This document shows positions 18,701-27,674 of a stretch of DNA of 37,743 nt, piece by piece. The position numbers were made by a program, and so were the translations under genes. Source of the stretch: Nostoc desertorum CM1-VF14 (GTDB lineage: Bacteria > Cyanobacteriota > Cyanobacteriia > Cyanobacteriales > Nostocaceae); assembly GCA_019359245.1 (NCBI GenBank), contig JAHHHR010000071.1:1-37743 (forward strand), read 5' to 3'. Below the pieces are notes generated by a model. It ran no database searches. It had not been told where the DNA came from and was given only the letters and a program-made list of their open reading frames with translations. Each line of letters opens with the position of its first letter. Positions within the stretch are counted from its first letter, which is position 1.

Positions 18701-19977
18701 TTTTAAACTCTGTAATTCAGTATTTTCCTTCTTTAGATTACTTGTTATCAGTAATCGAAGGGGTTATTAAAACTGTGACTTACCAGGGGAAAATCTTTAT
18801 TGGAGATGTGCGAAATCTCAATTTATTAGAAGCTTTCCACACCGCAGTGGAATTTTATCGCGCCTCTGATAAGTTATCAATTCAGGGCTTGCGCCAACAG
18901 ATTCAAAAAAGCATCCGCACCGAAGGTGAATTACTAATTGATCCTGATTTATTTATCGCTCTCAAACAAAAATTTCCTCGGATTAGTCACGTAGAAATTC
19001 AATTGAAACGGGGTTATAGTCATACGGAAATGAGCCGTTTTCGTTATGATGTGGTTTTATATTTGGATGGTACAGATACTCCTGTTGCAGAACCCCAATG
19101 CTTAGATTGGCAAGAACAACAGTTAAATCTGGAAACTATCGAGAGAATTTTAACAACTCAACAAGCAGATTTATTAAGGATTAAAGATATTCCGAACGCA
19201 CGTTTAACTTCAGAAATGACCTTGTTAGATAATATTGCTCAAATAGAGGGTTATGTTGGAGATTTAAAAACCGCCATATCGCAAGTTAAATCAGGTATAG
19301 AACCCGAAGCATTCCGAACTTTAATCCAAGATTTACCTTATACGTCTTTTATTCAATATAGTTCCACAGAATTTGTTTATTACGATGTTATTTTGCAAAA
19401 AAATATTCCTGGGCAAAAGACAATACCAAGATTTAATCAAAGGGAAAATTGGCGGCTGAAACCTTGGCAACATTACGCTAATCAACCGTTACAATATCGC
19501 GTCAATCAAATCGCTCCAGAAATCTTAGAAGAATGGCGAGATTTACTGGCAAAAAATCTGCCTGATTATATGATTCCTAGCCATTTTATTGTTTTAGAAA
19601 AACTGCCACTAACACCAAATGGCAAAGTAGACCGCAAAGCTTTACCTGCGCCAGGTAAAACAGTTGTCGCCAAAGATATTGAATTACCTGTAACAGAGAC
19701 AGAAAAACTACTAGCTCAACTATGGGCAAAGCTGCTGAAATATGAATTTATTGCCCGACAAGATAACTTCTTCAACTTGGGGGGACATTCTTTATTAGCC
19801 ACTCAATTGTGCTACCGCATCCGCGACACTTTCAATGTAGAAATACCACTACGTCAAGTATTTGATTCTCCTATTCTCAGCGAATTGGCAAGTTATATAG
19901 ATAGCTGCATTTGGGTTAATTCAGCTACCGCAGATATGCAACCTTTAAACTCAGACGAAGAGGAAATTGAACTATGA
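15784..19977 (+). CDS. aptC: AptC-like NRPS, second part: rest of C, then A-NMT-T (N-methyl-Ala)
   Basis: 1397 residues from the first in-frame ATG after the TAA; coding homology actually resumes at 15754. It holds most of a C domain (NIHHIISDG), an A domain (YTSGSTGQPKG near 540), an N-methyltransferase inserted in the A-domain C-terminal region (SAM loop WEIGCGVGMLL near 905), and a T domain (Ser1336 in GGHS). The pocket reads D-L-F-N-N-A-L-T-Y-K, a code I remember for Ala in cyanobacterial NRPSs; with the methyltransferase it predicts N-Me-Ala, the usual fifth residue of anabaenopeptins. The acidic tail (NSDEEEIEL) suits the TubC-like docking domain of AptD. It overlaps aptD by four bases (ATGA). 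No clear ribosome site precedes 15784, so this half is probably poorly translated or not translated. Confidence 0.82.
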   Translation: MEVLEITDLQALDSQTQAETVQQLANTHAQEPFNLNIDPLFRAKLLQLSQQKNILLINIHHIISDGWSMGVFKREWQQAYAAYATGSTPNLSPLPIQYSDYAAWQRSWLQGESLSSQENYWKQQLSDASRLLELPTDYPRPAQQSYQGEREEYCLSKELTQKLKHLSQQQGASLFMTLLAAFNILLSRYSRQEDLCIGSGIANRTHSYTEGLIGFFVNTLVLRSKTKPEQAFIDLLQQTRQTCLDAYAHQDIPFEYLVEQLQPERSLSHNPLFQVMMVLQNAAGAGVNVSLPGLDIQYLEQRFPFAKFDLLLDLCERDEQLHCMWEYATDLFEASTIKRMAGHFEILLTAIIQNPQQPIHQLPIITPAESQQLQIWNQTDTDYPQHHTLVTLFEEQVAKTPDKIAVVFANRSLSYQELNQKANQLANHLLQVKSLSDNPLMAICMDRSLEMLIGMFAILKAGGAYVPIDPSYPQERIHLMLKDSNASVLLTTKSLKKQLSLEKLNNTAQVVFLDEQTWIEQPIENPTSNSNYNDLAYVIYTSGSTGQPKGVAIAHSNSVAFVKWAHSVFSAEQLAGVLASTSICFDLSIFEIFVPLAQGGSVIVVENALYIEQALKSPVPITLINTVPSAAAELLNMNAIPSSVQVINLAGEPLKNSLVQALYQNTSVTEVYNLYGPSEDTTYSTFTKVGKNAQHEPSIGKAIANTRIYILDNYNQPLPPGIPGELCIAGAGLAEGYLNRPDLTAEKFITLELFGKTERIYKTGDLARWLPDGNLQYLGRIDRQVKLRGFRIELGEIEASLLKHPKIQEAVVLARTGTDLDRRLVAYIVPKTTEDNYLQGEQVELWQQIFNDAYYQSQNPEDDPTLNLASWINSYTGDPYPKTVMQEWRDTTVDQILELAPKRVWEIGCGVGMLLFKVAPHCQHYFGTDFSLGGLQYIEQHLKHQSFHEKVILKTRAAHEFDDIESNAYDLVILNSVIQYFPSLDYLLSVIEGVIKTVTYQGKIFIGDVRNLNLLEAFHTAVEFYRASDKLSIQGLRQQIQKSIRTEGELLIDPDLFIALKQKFPRISHVEIQLKRGYSHTEMSRFRYDVVLYLDGTDTPVAEPQCLDWQEQQLNLETIERILTTQQADLLRIKDIPNARLTSEMTLLDNIAQIEGYVGDLKTAISQVKSGIEPEAFRTLIQDLPYTSFIQYSSTEFVYYDVILQKNIPGQKTIPRFNQRENWRLKPWQHYANQPLQYRVNQIAPEILEEWRDLLAKNLPDYMIPSHFIVLEKLPLTPNGKVDRKALPAPGKTVVAKDIELPVTETEKLLAQLWAKLLKYEFIARQDNFFNLGGHSLLATQLCYRIRDTFNVEIPLRQVFDSPILSELASYIDSCIWVNSATADMQPLNSDEEEIEL

Positions 19978-22900
19978 CTATGATACAAAATCAGCCAGTA
20001 GTTTCTTTAATGCTTCGTTTGCAGAATATGGGCTGCAAAATTTGGGCTGAAAATGATAAGTTACGGATTCGTACTAGCAAAAATGCCCTCACAGATGAAC
20101 TCAAGCAAGAAATTCAAGCCAGCAAAGCTGAAATTCTAGCTTTCTTGAAAGCAGCTAAGACGCAAGTTGCCGTTACAAAAGAAATTCCTACTTTAAGTGC
20201 TGACTCTCCCAAGCCGCTTTCCTTTGCTCAACAACGCCTCTGGCTATTATCACAACTCCAAGGGCCATCAGCTACTTATAATATGCCGATCGCTCTACAA
20301 CTGAACGGCAACCTAAATATTGATGCCCTGCGTTCTAGTTTGGCTTATTTGCTAAGTCGGCACGAGAGTCTGAGGATATATTTTCCCATCGTTGCCGGAC
20401 AAGCCCAAATTGCGCTTCGTAATTTAGACGAACTCGAAGTTTTAATGTACCAAGTATTGGGAACTGAGGACTGGAGACTGGGGACTAGGAATCAAGAAAC
20501 TCTTTCTCAGTCCCCAGTGGTTCAGCATTTTATTGATGCTCATGCACAAGAACCCTTTGATTTAAATACTGGCCCTTTGTTTAAAGCAAAACTGCTGCAA
20601 TTGCAAGAGCAAAAATCTGTGTTGCTCATAAATATGCACCACATTATCAGTGATGGCTGGTCAATGGGGGTATTTGTGCGTGAGTTACGGCAAGCTTACA
20701 CTGCTTTTACCCAAGGTCAAAGCCCAAACCTTTCTTCCTTGCCTATTCAATACAGCGATTATGCAGCTTGGCAAAGAAACTGGTTACAAGGCGAAGTATT
20801 AGAAAACCAGATTAATTACTGGAAAAATCAACTGGATGATGCTTCCCCATTACTCGAATTGCCTACAGATTATCCTCGTCCAGCACAGCAAAGTTACCGA
20901 GGCGATCGCTTTTTCTATTCTCTCACGCCGGAATTAACTGCTGCCGTTAAAAATTTCAGCCAACAGCAAGGTGTAAGCCTATTTATGACTTTGTTGGCTA
21001 CTTTGAATATTCTACTATCTCGTTACAGTCGCCAAAACGATTTATCTATTGGTTCTCCCATTGCCAACCGCACCCATAGTCAAACAGAAGGGTTAATTGG
21101 CTTTTTTGTCAATATTTTAGTACTGTGTAACCAAATTAATTCTGAGCAAAGTTTTATCGAGTTTCTACAACAAACTCGCCAAACTTGTTTAGATGCTTAC
21201 GCTCATCAAGATATACCCTTTGAGTTTCTGGTAGAAAAGTTACAACCAGAACGCAGTATGAGCTATAACCCATTATTCCAGGTCATGTTTGCGCTGGAAA
21301 ATAATGAAAGTCCAGACTTGAGTTTACCAGGGTTAGAGATTGAATGGCTGGGGGTGAAGGGTGCGATCGCTAAGTTTGACTTAACCCTGATGGTGATGGA
21401 ATATGACAACAAGTTAAATTGCTCTTGGGAATACGCCACCGACCTTTTTGAAAAAGCTACTATTCAACGGATAGCGGAACAGTTTGAAGTTCTGCTCAAG
21501 GGAATTATTAGTAATCCAAACCAACCGATTCATACTCTACCTTTGATGACAGCAGCCGAACTGCTACAACTTCAACGCTGGAATCAAACTCAAACAGATT
21601 ATCCTCACGATAAAACTTTAGTTGATTTATTTGAAGAACAAGTTACGAAAAATCCAGATAATCTTGCTGTATTTTTTGAGTATCAAATTTTAACTTATCA
21701 GCAATTAAATCATAAAGCGAACCAATTAGCTAATTATTTAATTCACAATTATCAAATTCAGCCAGACACCTTAATTGGTATATCTGTTGAACGTTCTTTA
21801 GAAATGATTATTGGTGTACTCGGTATTCTCAAAGCTGGTGGAGCTTATGTACCTATTGACCCTAATTATCCCTCAGAACGGATTAAGTTCATGTTAGAAG
21901 ATTCTGGGATATCGGTATTACTAACCCAAAGTCCCCTCAAAAAGCAATTACCTCTAACCGAACTCAAACACCAGGTCATTTGTTTAGATGAGGAAGTTTT
22001 TGCTGAAGAATTAATCGATAATCCCAGTCCTGAAAGTACACCTGATAATCTAGCTTATGTCATCTACACCTCCGGTTCAACGGGACGACCGAAGGGAGTG
22101 ATGATTGAGCATAAAGCAATTGTCAATCTCGCCTTGGGTTGGGCTGAAACTTTTCAAGTTCACAATCACAGCCGTTTGCTTCAATTTGGGTCTTTTAGTT
22201 TCGATTTGTCTATCGGTGAAATTGCGACTGCTTTATCCGCAGGTGCTTGTTTATATCTAGCTAATCAAGAAACTTTGTTACCTAGTCTTGCCTTAGTTAA
22301 TTTTTTAACCCAACACAAAATTACTCATAGCTTTTTACCTCCGTCAGCTTTAGCTATATTACCAAAGGCAACTCTTAGCAATTTACAATCTATAGGTGTT
22401 GGTGGGGAGGCTTGTAGTGCTGAATTAGTTAGTCAGTGGGGAACAGGAAGACGTTTTTATAACTGCTACGGGCCAACAGAATGTACTGTTATTGTAGCGA
22501 TAGCTCTTTGTCAATCCAATGGCAAAAAACCATCAATTGGTAAACCTTCTCCCAATCTCCGCATTTATATTTTAGATGCACATAATCAACCATTACCGCC
22601 AGGAATACCAGGGGAATTGTGTGTTGCGGGAGTTGGTTTAGCTAGAGGTTATCTCAATCATCCCGAAACTACTAGCCAAAAATTTATAAAAATTGAATTA
22701 TTTGGTCAAACTGAGCGAATTTATAAAACTGGTGACTTAGCAAGATGGAATACTGAGGGCAATTTAGGATATTTAGGTCGGATTGACGAGCAAATTAAAT
22801 TACGAGGTTTTAGAATTGAGCTTGGTGAAATTGAATCAATTTTATTACAACATCCATTAGTTAAAGAAGCTGCTGTTATCTTATATAAAACCGAAAGCAA

Positions 22901-24212
22901 TCAGAGTTTAATTGCATACGTAACGGGAATCACTAATCATTTGTCTATCGAATTAAAACATCAGATGAAATCACGCCTACCTGATTACATGATTCCTGCT
23001 CAGATTGTGGTATTGGATGAGTTACCTTTAACTCCTAATGGCAAAATTAATCGTAAAGCTTTACCTGCTCCTAATCTTGAGATTGAAGGTTTATATACAG
23101 CCCCACGCAACGAAGTTGAACAAAAACTAGTGCAACTATGGTCTGCTGTCCTCAAACGTCAAGAAATTGGTATTCATGATAACTTTTTTGACTTGGGCGG
23201 GCATTCTTTATTGGCGGTGAAATTACTCAATAATATTCAACAGGTTTTTGAGCAACAGCTTGCCTTGAGCAGTTTATTTCAGAACCCGACTATTGCTCAA
23301 CTAGCCGAACAAATTTGTAATATTGGAGTACAACAGTCCCATCCAGATTTACTGTTACTCCAACCTCAAGGAAATGCAACCTCTCTATTTTGTCTCCCTG
23401 GTGCAAACGGCCATGGCTTCTATTTTCAAGGTTTGGCTACGAATTTAGGAAATGAGCATCCTGTTTATGGGCTGGAAACTCCAGGGAGAGATGGACTTAG
23501 CCTACTCCCAGACTCAGTAGAACTTCATGCAAGTCAGCTGATTGAGGTATTACGCCAACAACAACCTAAAAGTCCATACATACTAGCAGGATACTCATCA
23601 GGTTGTGCTGTTGCTTTTGAAATGGCTTCCCAACTAGAACAGCAAGGTGAAAAGGTAGAATTACTGGCTATCTTAGACTCTGGATTGGTTATTCACCCTC
23701 AGCATTTAATTGATAGAACAGAGCTTGATTGGATTTGGCAATTACTCCAACGGATTGAAGCCTTAAAGGGAGTTTCTTTTAGTTTGGAATACGCTGATTT
23801 AGCTGCTCAAAACAATGACCAAGCCCGTTGGGATTTAGCAGCAGAGTATTTATACAAACATAACGTCCTACCAGAACACTCAAGCCTTGATTTACTAAAA
23901 ACCAATATGCAGGTGATGAAAATGCTAACACTCAATTACGCCAATTATCAGCCTAAGTATTCAATTTCAGCGCCGATTGTTTTATTCCGCGCTCAAGAAG
24001 TGCATGAAATTGTTGTGCGAGAACTCCAAGCTTTTTCTGATTACGATTTACCTGATTGGGGATGGCATACCTACACCCAAAAACCTATCAAGGTGATTTA
24101 TATACCTGGAAATCATGGACGAGTGCTTTATGAACCCAATGTCAAAGTATTAGCAACACAACTACAAGCGGTGATGCAAGAAGCCAAAAAACCGATTGCT
24201 CTCAATTATTAA
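19974..24212 (+). CDS. aptD: AptD-like NRPS, docking-C-A-T-TE (last residue and ring closure)
   Basis: 1412 residues. Residues ~8-62 (LMLRLQNMGCKIWAENDKLR and on) look like a TubC-type N-terminal docking domain. Then C (~75-500, HHIISDG from 222), A (YTSGSTGRPKG), T (Ser1078 in GGHS) and a type I thioesterase with GYSSG (Ser1208), an LDSG aspartate (1235) and a GNHG histidine (1381). The A pocket reads D-L-G-F-G-G-C-V-I-K, close to the AptC first A domain, so an aromatic or homo-aromatic residue is likely. The TE would release the peptide by joining its C-terminus to the Lys side chain. A heptad repeat at 20460-20518 adds about 19 residues early in the C domain. The start overlaps the aptC stop; ATG 19980 is an alternative. 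Confidence 0.88.
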   Translation: MTMIQNQPVVSLMLRLQNMGCKIWAENDKLRIRTSKNALTDELKQEIQASKAEILAFLKAAKTQVAVTKEIPTLSADSPKPLSFAQQRLWLLSQLQGPSATYNMPIALQLNGNLNIDALRSSLAYLLSRHESLRIYFPIVAGQAQIALRNLDELEVLMYQVLGTEDWRLGTRNQETLSQSPVVQHFIDAHAQEPFDLNTGPLFKAKLLQLQEQKSVLLINMHHIISDGWSMGVFVRELRQAYTAFTQGQSPNLSSLPIQYSDYAAWQRNWLQGEVLENQINYWKNQLDDASPLLELPTDYPRPAQQSYRGDRFFYSLTPELTAAVKNFSQQQGVSLFMTLLATLNILLSRYSRQNDLSIGSPIANRTHSQTEGLIGFFVNILVLCNQINSEQSFIEFLQQTRQTCLDAYAHQDIPFEFLVEKLQPERSMSYNPLFQVMFALENNESPDLSLPGLEIEWLGVKGAIAKFDLTLMVMEYDNKLNCSWEYATDLFEKATIQRIAEQFEVLLKGIISNPNQPIHTLPLMTAAELLQLQRWNQTQTDYPHDKTLVDLFEEQVTKNPDNLAVFFEYQILTYQQLNHKANQLANYLIHNYQIQPDTLIGISVERSLEMIIGVLGILKAGGAYVPIDPNYPSERIKFMLEDSGISVLLTQSPLKKQLPLTELKHQVICLDEEVFAEELIDNPSPESTPDNLAYVIYTSGSTGRPKGVMIEHKAIVNLALGWAETFQVHNHSRLLQFGSFSFDLSIGEIATALSAGACLYLANQETLLPSLALVNFLTQHKITHSFLPPSALAILPKATLSNLQSIGVGGEACSAELVSQWGTGRRFYNCYGPTECTVIVAIALCQSNGKKPSIGKPSPNLRIYILDAHNQPLPPGIPGELCVAGVGLARGYLNHPETTSQKFIKIELFGQTERIYKTGDLARWNTEGNLGYLGRIDEQIKLRGFRIELGEIESILLQHPLVKEAAVILYKTESNQSLIAYVTGITNHLSIELKHQMKSRLPDYMIPAQIVVLDELPLTPNGKINRKALPAPNLEIEGLYTAPRNEVEQKLVQLWSAVLKRQEIGIHDNFFDLGGHSLLAVKLLNNIQQVFEQQLALSSLFQNPTIAQLAEQICNIGVQQSHPDLLLLQPQGNATSLFCLPGANGHGFYFQGLATNLGNEHPVYGLETPGRDGLSLLPDSVELHASQLIEVLRQQQPKSPYILAGYSSGCAVAFEMASQLEQQGEKVELLAILDSGLVIHPQHLIDRTELDWIWQLLQRIEALKGVSFSLEYADLAAQNNDQARWDLAAEYLYKHNVLPEHSSLDLLKTNMQVMKMLTLNYANYQPKYSISAPIVLFRAQEVHEIVVRELQAFSDYDLPDWGWHTYTQKPIKVIYIPGNHGRVLYEPNVKVLATQLQAVMQEAKKPIALNY
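20460..20518 (+). repeat. Heptad repeat with inverted copy (GGGGACT-type) inside aptD
   Basis: Five degenerate heptads (GGAACTG, AGGACTG, GAGACTG, GGGACTA, GGAATCA) are followed by an inverted copy, CAGTCCCCAG at 20508-20517. They are translated as GTEDWRLGTRNQETLSQSP, absent from the equivalent loop of the second AptC C domain. The inverted copy could fold back as a hairpin in DNA or mRNA. Confidence 0.75.
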
Positions 24213-24246
24213 CCTAGCTTTTTTTATTTTGAAGTGGGATAAAAGA

Positions 24247-25425
24247 ATGCAAACTCTTCCTATTAAAATTTCTGATGAAACTCTGCGGGATGGAGAACAA
24301 CAAGTAGGCATTTTCTTCTCTTACCCAATTAAACACAAACTTGCTCATCTGATTGCTCAAACAGGAATTGATGGATTGGCTATCATGCCAAGTGTTTGCG
24401 AACAAGAAGCAGAGCTAGTCAAATCATTAGTCTCAGAGGGATGGGATGGATTGATTACTGCTGATACGATGATGGGAAAGCAGTACATAGATCGAGCAAA
24501 AGAGTGCGGAGTTAAGCGCCTTATTCTGTTCCATGCTGTTTCCGATCGCCTGCTGTTTTTACGAAATCCCCAGGTTCGCCTCGCGAGCGAATTTCAAGAT
24601 AAAACCATTGATGATGATATCTCATCTCAAATAATTAATAAAATTCGTCAAGATGCTCTTGATGTCATTGTTGAAAATCTACACTATGCTACAAAAGTCG
24701 CTGGTTTGAGAGTAGATTTTGCGGCTGAGGATGCTTCTAGAGCCGATTTTGACTTTTTAGTCCAATGTATTCGCTCATGCAGTCCTTATATCGAACACTT
24801 CCTATTGTGTGATACGGTGGGGGTTCTGACTCCAGAAAAGAGTTATATCTGGGTTAATGACTTGCTCCAATCTACCGCAGATGTAGCATTGGGAGTACAT
24901 TATCACAACGATATGGGCTTGGCTTTAGAAAATACTCTCCAGTCTCTCATGGCGGGAGCAACTTTAGTATCAGGGACATTTTGTGGTTTAGGGGAGCGAG
25001 CCGGAAATGTGGCGATAGAGCAGGTATTAAATGGTTTGCGAGTCCGTTTCGGTATTGAAGTTGAGGGGATCGATTATAATGCGATCGCCGCAGTGACTAA
25101 TTACATTGAGCAAATGGGGATTCGCCCCGCAGCTCCTTACTCTCAAACTGCACAACGTCACGAATCAGGTATTCATGTCAATGCTTTGTTACGTGACCCC
25201 AAAAGCTATGCAATATTTCCTTATAACAAAATAGATGTTGTATTTGGCAAATGGAGTGGAGTTAGTAATTTCCAATATCTATTTGAAAAGCAACTATACA
25301 ATCCTCAATCTAGAAAACAGTATGAGAATATGCGTTCTGTTATCAAATCACTTGCTACTGAAAAAGAACGTTATTTTACTGCTCAAGAAGTTTTAGAATT
25401 ATGGAAAGATGGTATCTTTGAATAG
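24247..25425 (+). CDS. hphA: HphA, 2-isopropylmalate synthase-like (benzylmalate synthase)
   Basis: 392 residues of the DRE-TIM metallolyase fold: ISDETLRDGEQQ at the N-terminus, metal-binding HYHNDMGLALE, and FCGLGERAGNVAIEQ. It would condense acetyl-CoA with phenylpyruvate or 4-hydroxyphenylpyruvate, the first step to homophenylalanine or homotyrosine. At 392 residues it is too short for the C-terminal feedback domain of LeuA (about 510-550), so leucine control is not expected. The start at 24247 puts the substrate-loop motif at the usual distance. The upstream ATG at 24196 would overlap aptD and add 17 unlike residues. It is separated from its partners hphB and hphCD by the NRPS genes. A homocitrate synthase (NifV-like) is the alternative, but the setting favours HphA. 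Confidence 0.85.
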   Translation: MQTLPIKISDETLRDGEQQVGIFFSYPIKHKLAHLIAQTGIDGLAIMPSVCEQEAELVKSLVSEGWDGLITADTMMGKQYIDRAKECGVKRLILFHAVSDRLLFLRNPQVRLASEFQDKTIDDDISSQIINKIRQDALDVIVENLHYATKVAGLRVDFAAEDASRADFDFLVQCIRSCSPYIEHFLLCDTVGVLTPEKSYIWVNDLLQSTADVALGVHYHNDMGLALENTLQSLMAGATLVSGTFCGLGERAGNVAIEQVLNGLRVRFGIEVEGIDYNAIAAVTNYIEQMGIRPAAPYSQTAQRHESGIHVNALLRDPKSYAIFPYNKIDVVFGKWSGVSNFQYLFEKQLYNPQSRKQYENMRSVIKSLATEKERYFTAQEVLELWKDGIFE

Positions 25426-25586
25426 GAAGTTGTGAAAACTTACAATTTCCTATTCAAGAGAATTCAAGACACAGGAAAATATTTTCTCAATTCATATAAT
25501 ATAAAAATCAGTTATGACTTCTTTCTCCTGATCTTAATTTATGACTCGCCATCAGACTTAATAAATTACAACAATTTTTTTTACAG

Positions 25587-27578
25587 ATGCAAGCTACAAG
25601 TTTTATTGGTAAATCTTCAAAAGATGATTCTTCACCTGCTAAGGATTTTTGGGGAAATGTCAGAGCGATCGTCGGGCCTTTCTTGTATCCTACCGAGGCA
25701 AACGGCAGAGCATTTTCAGATGTAGTCCGTACATGGGGAATGCTTCTTCTCTTAGTATTATTAATAATAATGCTCGTCGGTGTAACTGCATTTAATAGCT
25801 TTGTTAGCCGCTATTTACTAGATATCATTACTGAAGAGCAAGATTTAAATAAATTTATTAATACATTATGGCTTTATGGTGGTGCTCTTCTCTGCGTAAC
25901 GCTTTTAGTAGGATTTACTAGATTTGTTAGAAAAAAAATTGCTCTTGATTGGTATCAATGGTTAAACGATCGAATTTTAAATAAGTATTTGAGTAATCGT
26001 GCTTATTATAAAATCAACTTTAAATCCGATATTGATAATCCAGATCAACGAATTACCCAAGAAATAGAACCTTTAACAAGAAATGCTCTTTCTTTTTCGG
26101 CTACTTTCTTAGAGAAAGTACTGGAAATGATAACTTTTTTAGTAATTCTCTGGTCTCTCTCTCATTTTGTGGCAATTGTATTAGTTATTTATACAATAAT
26201 AGGTAATTTTATTGCTGTTTATTTAGCTCAAGAATTAAACAAGATTAAACAAGAAGAACTCGAATATGAAGGAGACTATAATTATAGCGTAAATCATGTT
26301 CGTAATCACGCTGAATCAATAGCTTTTTTCCGTGGAGAGAAACAAGAATTCAATATAATCTTGCGACGATTAAACAACATTATTAAAAGTAGTAAACGCA
26401 AGATTAATTGGGAAGTAACTCAAGATATTTTTAACAGAGGATATCAAGCGATTATTCAAATATTTCCATTTATAGTATTTGGGCCTTTACAGATTAAAGG
26501 TGAAATTGAATTTGGAGAAATTGCCCAAGCCAGTTTAGCTTGTAATCTGTTTGCTACGGCTATGGCTGAAGTAATCAGAGAATTTGCTACTTCAGGACGA
26601 TTTTCTAGTTATGTTGAGCGTTTAGTTGAACTGTCGAATGCGCTAGAAGCAGTAACTAAACAACCTGAAAATGCCAGTACGATTAAAACAATAGAAGAGA
26701 AGCAACTCGCTTTTGAGAATGTTACTTTACAGACGCCTGATTATGAACAGGTGATTGTCGAAAATTTGTCGCTTTCTGTTCGGCCGGGAGAAGGTTTATT
26801 AATTGTAGGGCCTAGTGGTCGAGGTAAAAGTTCTTTATTGAGAGCGATCGCTGGTTTGTGGAACGCTGGGACTGGCCGCCTAGTGCGACCTCCTTTAGAA
26901 GAAGTCTTGTTTTTACCCCAACGTCCTTACATCATTTTAGGAACTTTGCGCGAACAGTTACTTTATCCTAATACCAATCGTCAAATGACCGACGCAGAAC
27001 TTCAAGATGTTTTGCAACAAGTTAATCTGCAAAACTTGCTAAGTCGAGTTGAAGGCTTTGATACAGAAGTCCCTTGGGAAAATATATTATCGGTAGGAGA
27101 ACAACAACGCCTTGCTTTTGCACGACTGTTAGTGACCCATCCTAGCTTTACTATATTAGATGAAGCAACGAGTGCTTTGGATTTGAAAAATGAAGGAAGT
27201 TTATATCAACAGTTACAATTAACGAAAACAACATTTATCAGTGTTGGGCATCGGGAAAGCCTGTTTGATTATCATCAATGGGTTTTGGAACTTGCACAAG
27301 ATTCCAGTTGGCAACTTGTGACTGTTCAGGATTATCGAAATCAAAAAACAATAAATATTCAAAGCACGCCTAATAATGAATCGCAAAATCAATCACAAAT
27401 ATTGGCAGAAACAATCACAACTGAAAAGCTTTCTCATAAGGAAATAAGTGAATTAACTAATTATTCCATTAGTACTATCAGAAGTAAAGCAAGCAAAGGA
27501 GATTTTATTACTACTAGGGACGGCTTGACGTACTGGTATGACAAGAACTCAAGTGTATTGAAATGGCTGAGAGTTTAG
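25587..27578 (+). CDS. aptE: AptE-like ABC exporter, fused permease and ATPase, with an extra C-terminal tail
   Basis: 663 residues. The N-terminal membrane half has hydrophobic helices (MLLLLVLLIIMLVGVTAF and others) in the pattern of the SbmA/BacA/YddA-type family. The ATPase half has Walker A GPSGRGKS (near 408), a degenerate signature SVGEQQRLAFA (near 502), Walker B FTILDEATSALD and an H-loop ISVGHRES. As the last gene of the operon it probably exports the peptide. Residues ~588-663 extend beyond the ATPase and contain a helix-turn-helix-like stretch (LSHKEISELTNYSISTIRSK) followed by GLTYWYDKNS. I do not know this tail in other family members. There is no clear ribosome site before 25587; the 161-base gap after hphA shows nothing else. 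Confidence 0.82.
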   Translation: MQATSFIGKSSKDDSSPAKDFWGNVRAIVGPFLYPTEANGRAFSDVVRTWGMLLLLVLLIIMLVGVTAFNSFVSRYLLDIITEEQDLNKFINTLWLYGGALLCVTLLVGFTRFVRKKIALDWYQWLNDRILNKYLSNRAYYKINFKSDIDNPDQRITQEIEPLTRNALSFSATFLEKVLEMITFLVILWSLSHFVAIVLVIYTIIGNFIAVYLAQELNKIKQEELEYEGDYNYSVNHVRNHAESIAFFRGEKQEFNIILRRLNNIIKSSKRKINWEVTQDIFNRGYQAIIQIFPFIVFGPLQIKGEIEFGEIAQASLACNLFATAMAEVIREFATSGRFSSYVERLVELSNALEAVTKQPENASTIKTIEEKQLAFENVTLQTPDYEQVIVENLSLSVRPGEGLLIVGPSGRGKSSLLRAIAGLWNAGTGRLVRPPLEEVLFLPQRPYIILGTLREQLLYPNTNRQMTDAELQDVLQQVNLQNLLSRVEGFDTEVPWENILSVGEQQRLAFARLLVTHPSFTILDEATSALDLKNEGSLYQQLQLTKTTFISVGHRESLFDYHQWVLELAQDSSWQLVTVQDYRNQKTINIQSTPNNESQNQSQILAETITTEKLSHKEISELTNYSISTIRSKASKGDFITTRDGLTYWYDKNSSVLKWLRV

Positions 27579-27597
27579 CGGTTTGACAATTTTAGAG

Positions 27598-27627
27598 TTT
27601 AGGTCATACCTAAAAAGATAAGTTTTT
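27598..27627 (+). terminator. Weak hairpin after aptE
   Basis: TTTAGGT-CAT-ACCTAAA (27598-27614) is a perfect 7-base stem, with a short T-run (TTTTT) ten bases later. The stem is AT-rich and the T-run is displaced, so it is only a possible terminator of the operon. Confidence 0.35.
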
Positions 27628-27645
27628 ACTTAACTATATATTTTA

Positions 27646-27674
27646 GCGTAGGCGTAGCCCGCCGTAGGCATCGC
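27646..27674 (+). repeat. 29-base dispersed repeat, relative of the one in aptA
   Basis: This GC-rich stretch (GCGTAGGCGTAGCCCGCC and 11 more bases) matches 7783-7811 at 23 of 29 positions. It lies in the 423-base gap between aptE and the first transposase remnant; apart from it and the hairpins at 27598-27614 and 27779-27795 (CTGATA/TATCAG) I see no gene there. Confidence 0.6.

Noticed and set aside
15784..19977. The second aptC part as an independent NRPS gene with its own start
   Set aside because: It begins inside a C domain, lacks a ribosome site, and the frame is continuous with the first part across one stop codon.
24196..24246. Upstream ATG start for hphA
   Set aside because: It overlaps aptD and adds residues before the usual N-terminal motif of this fold.
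25432..25725. A 97-codon open frame after hphA
   Set aside because: It overlaps the start of the exporter gene in another frame, is Phe/Tyr/Asn-rich as expected from AT-rich spacer, and shows no domain.
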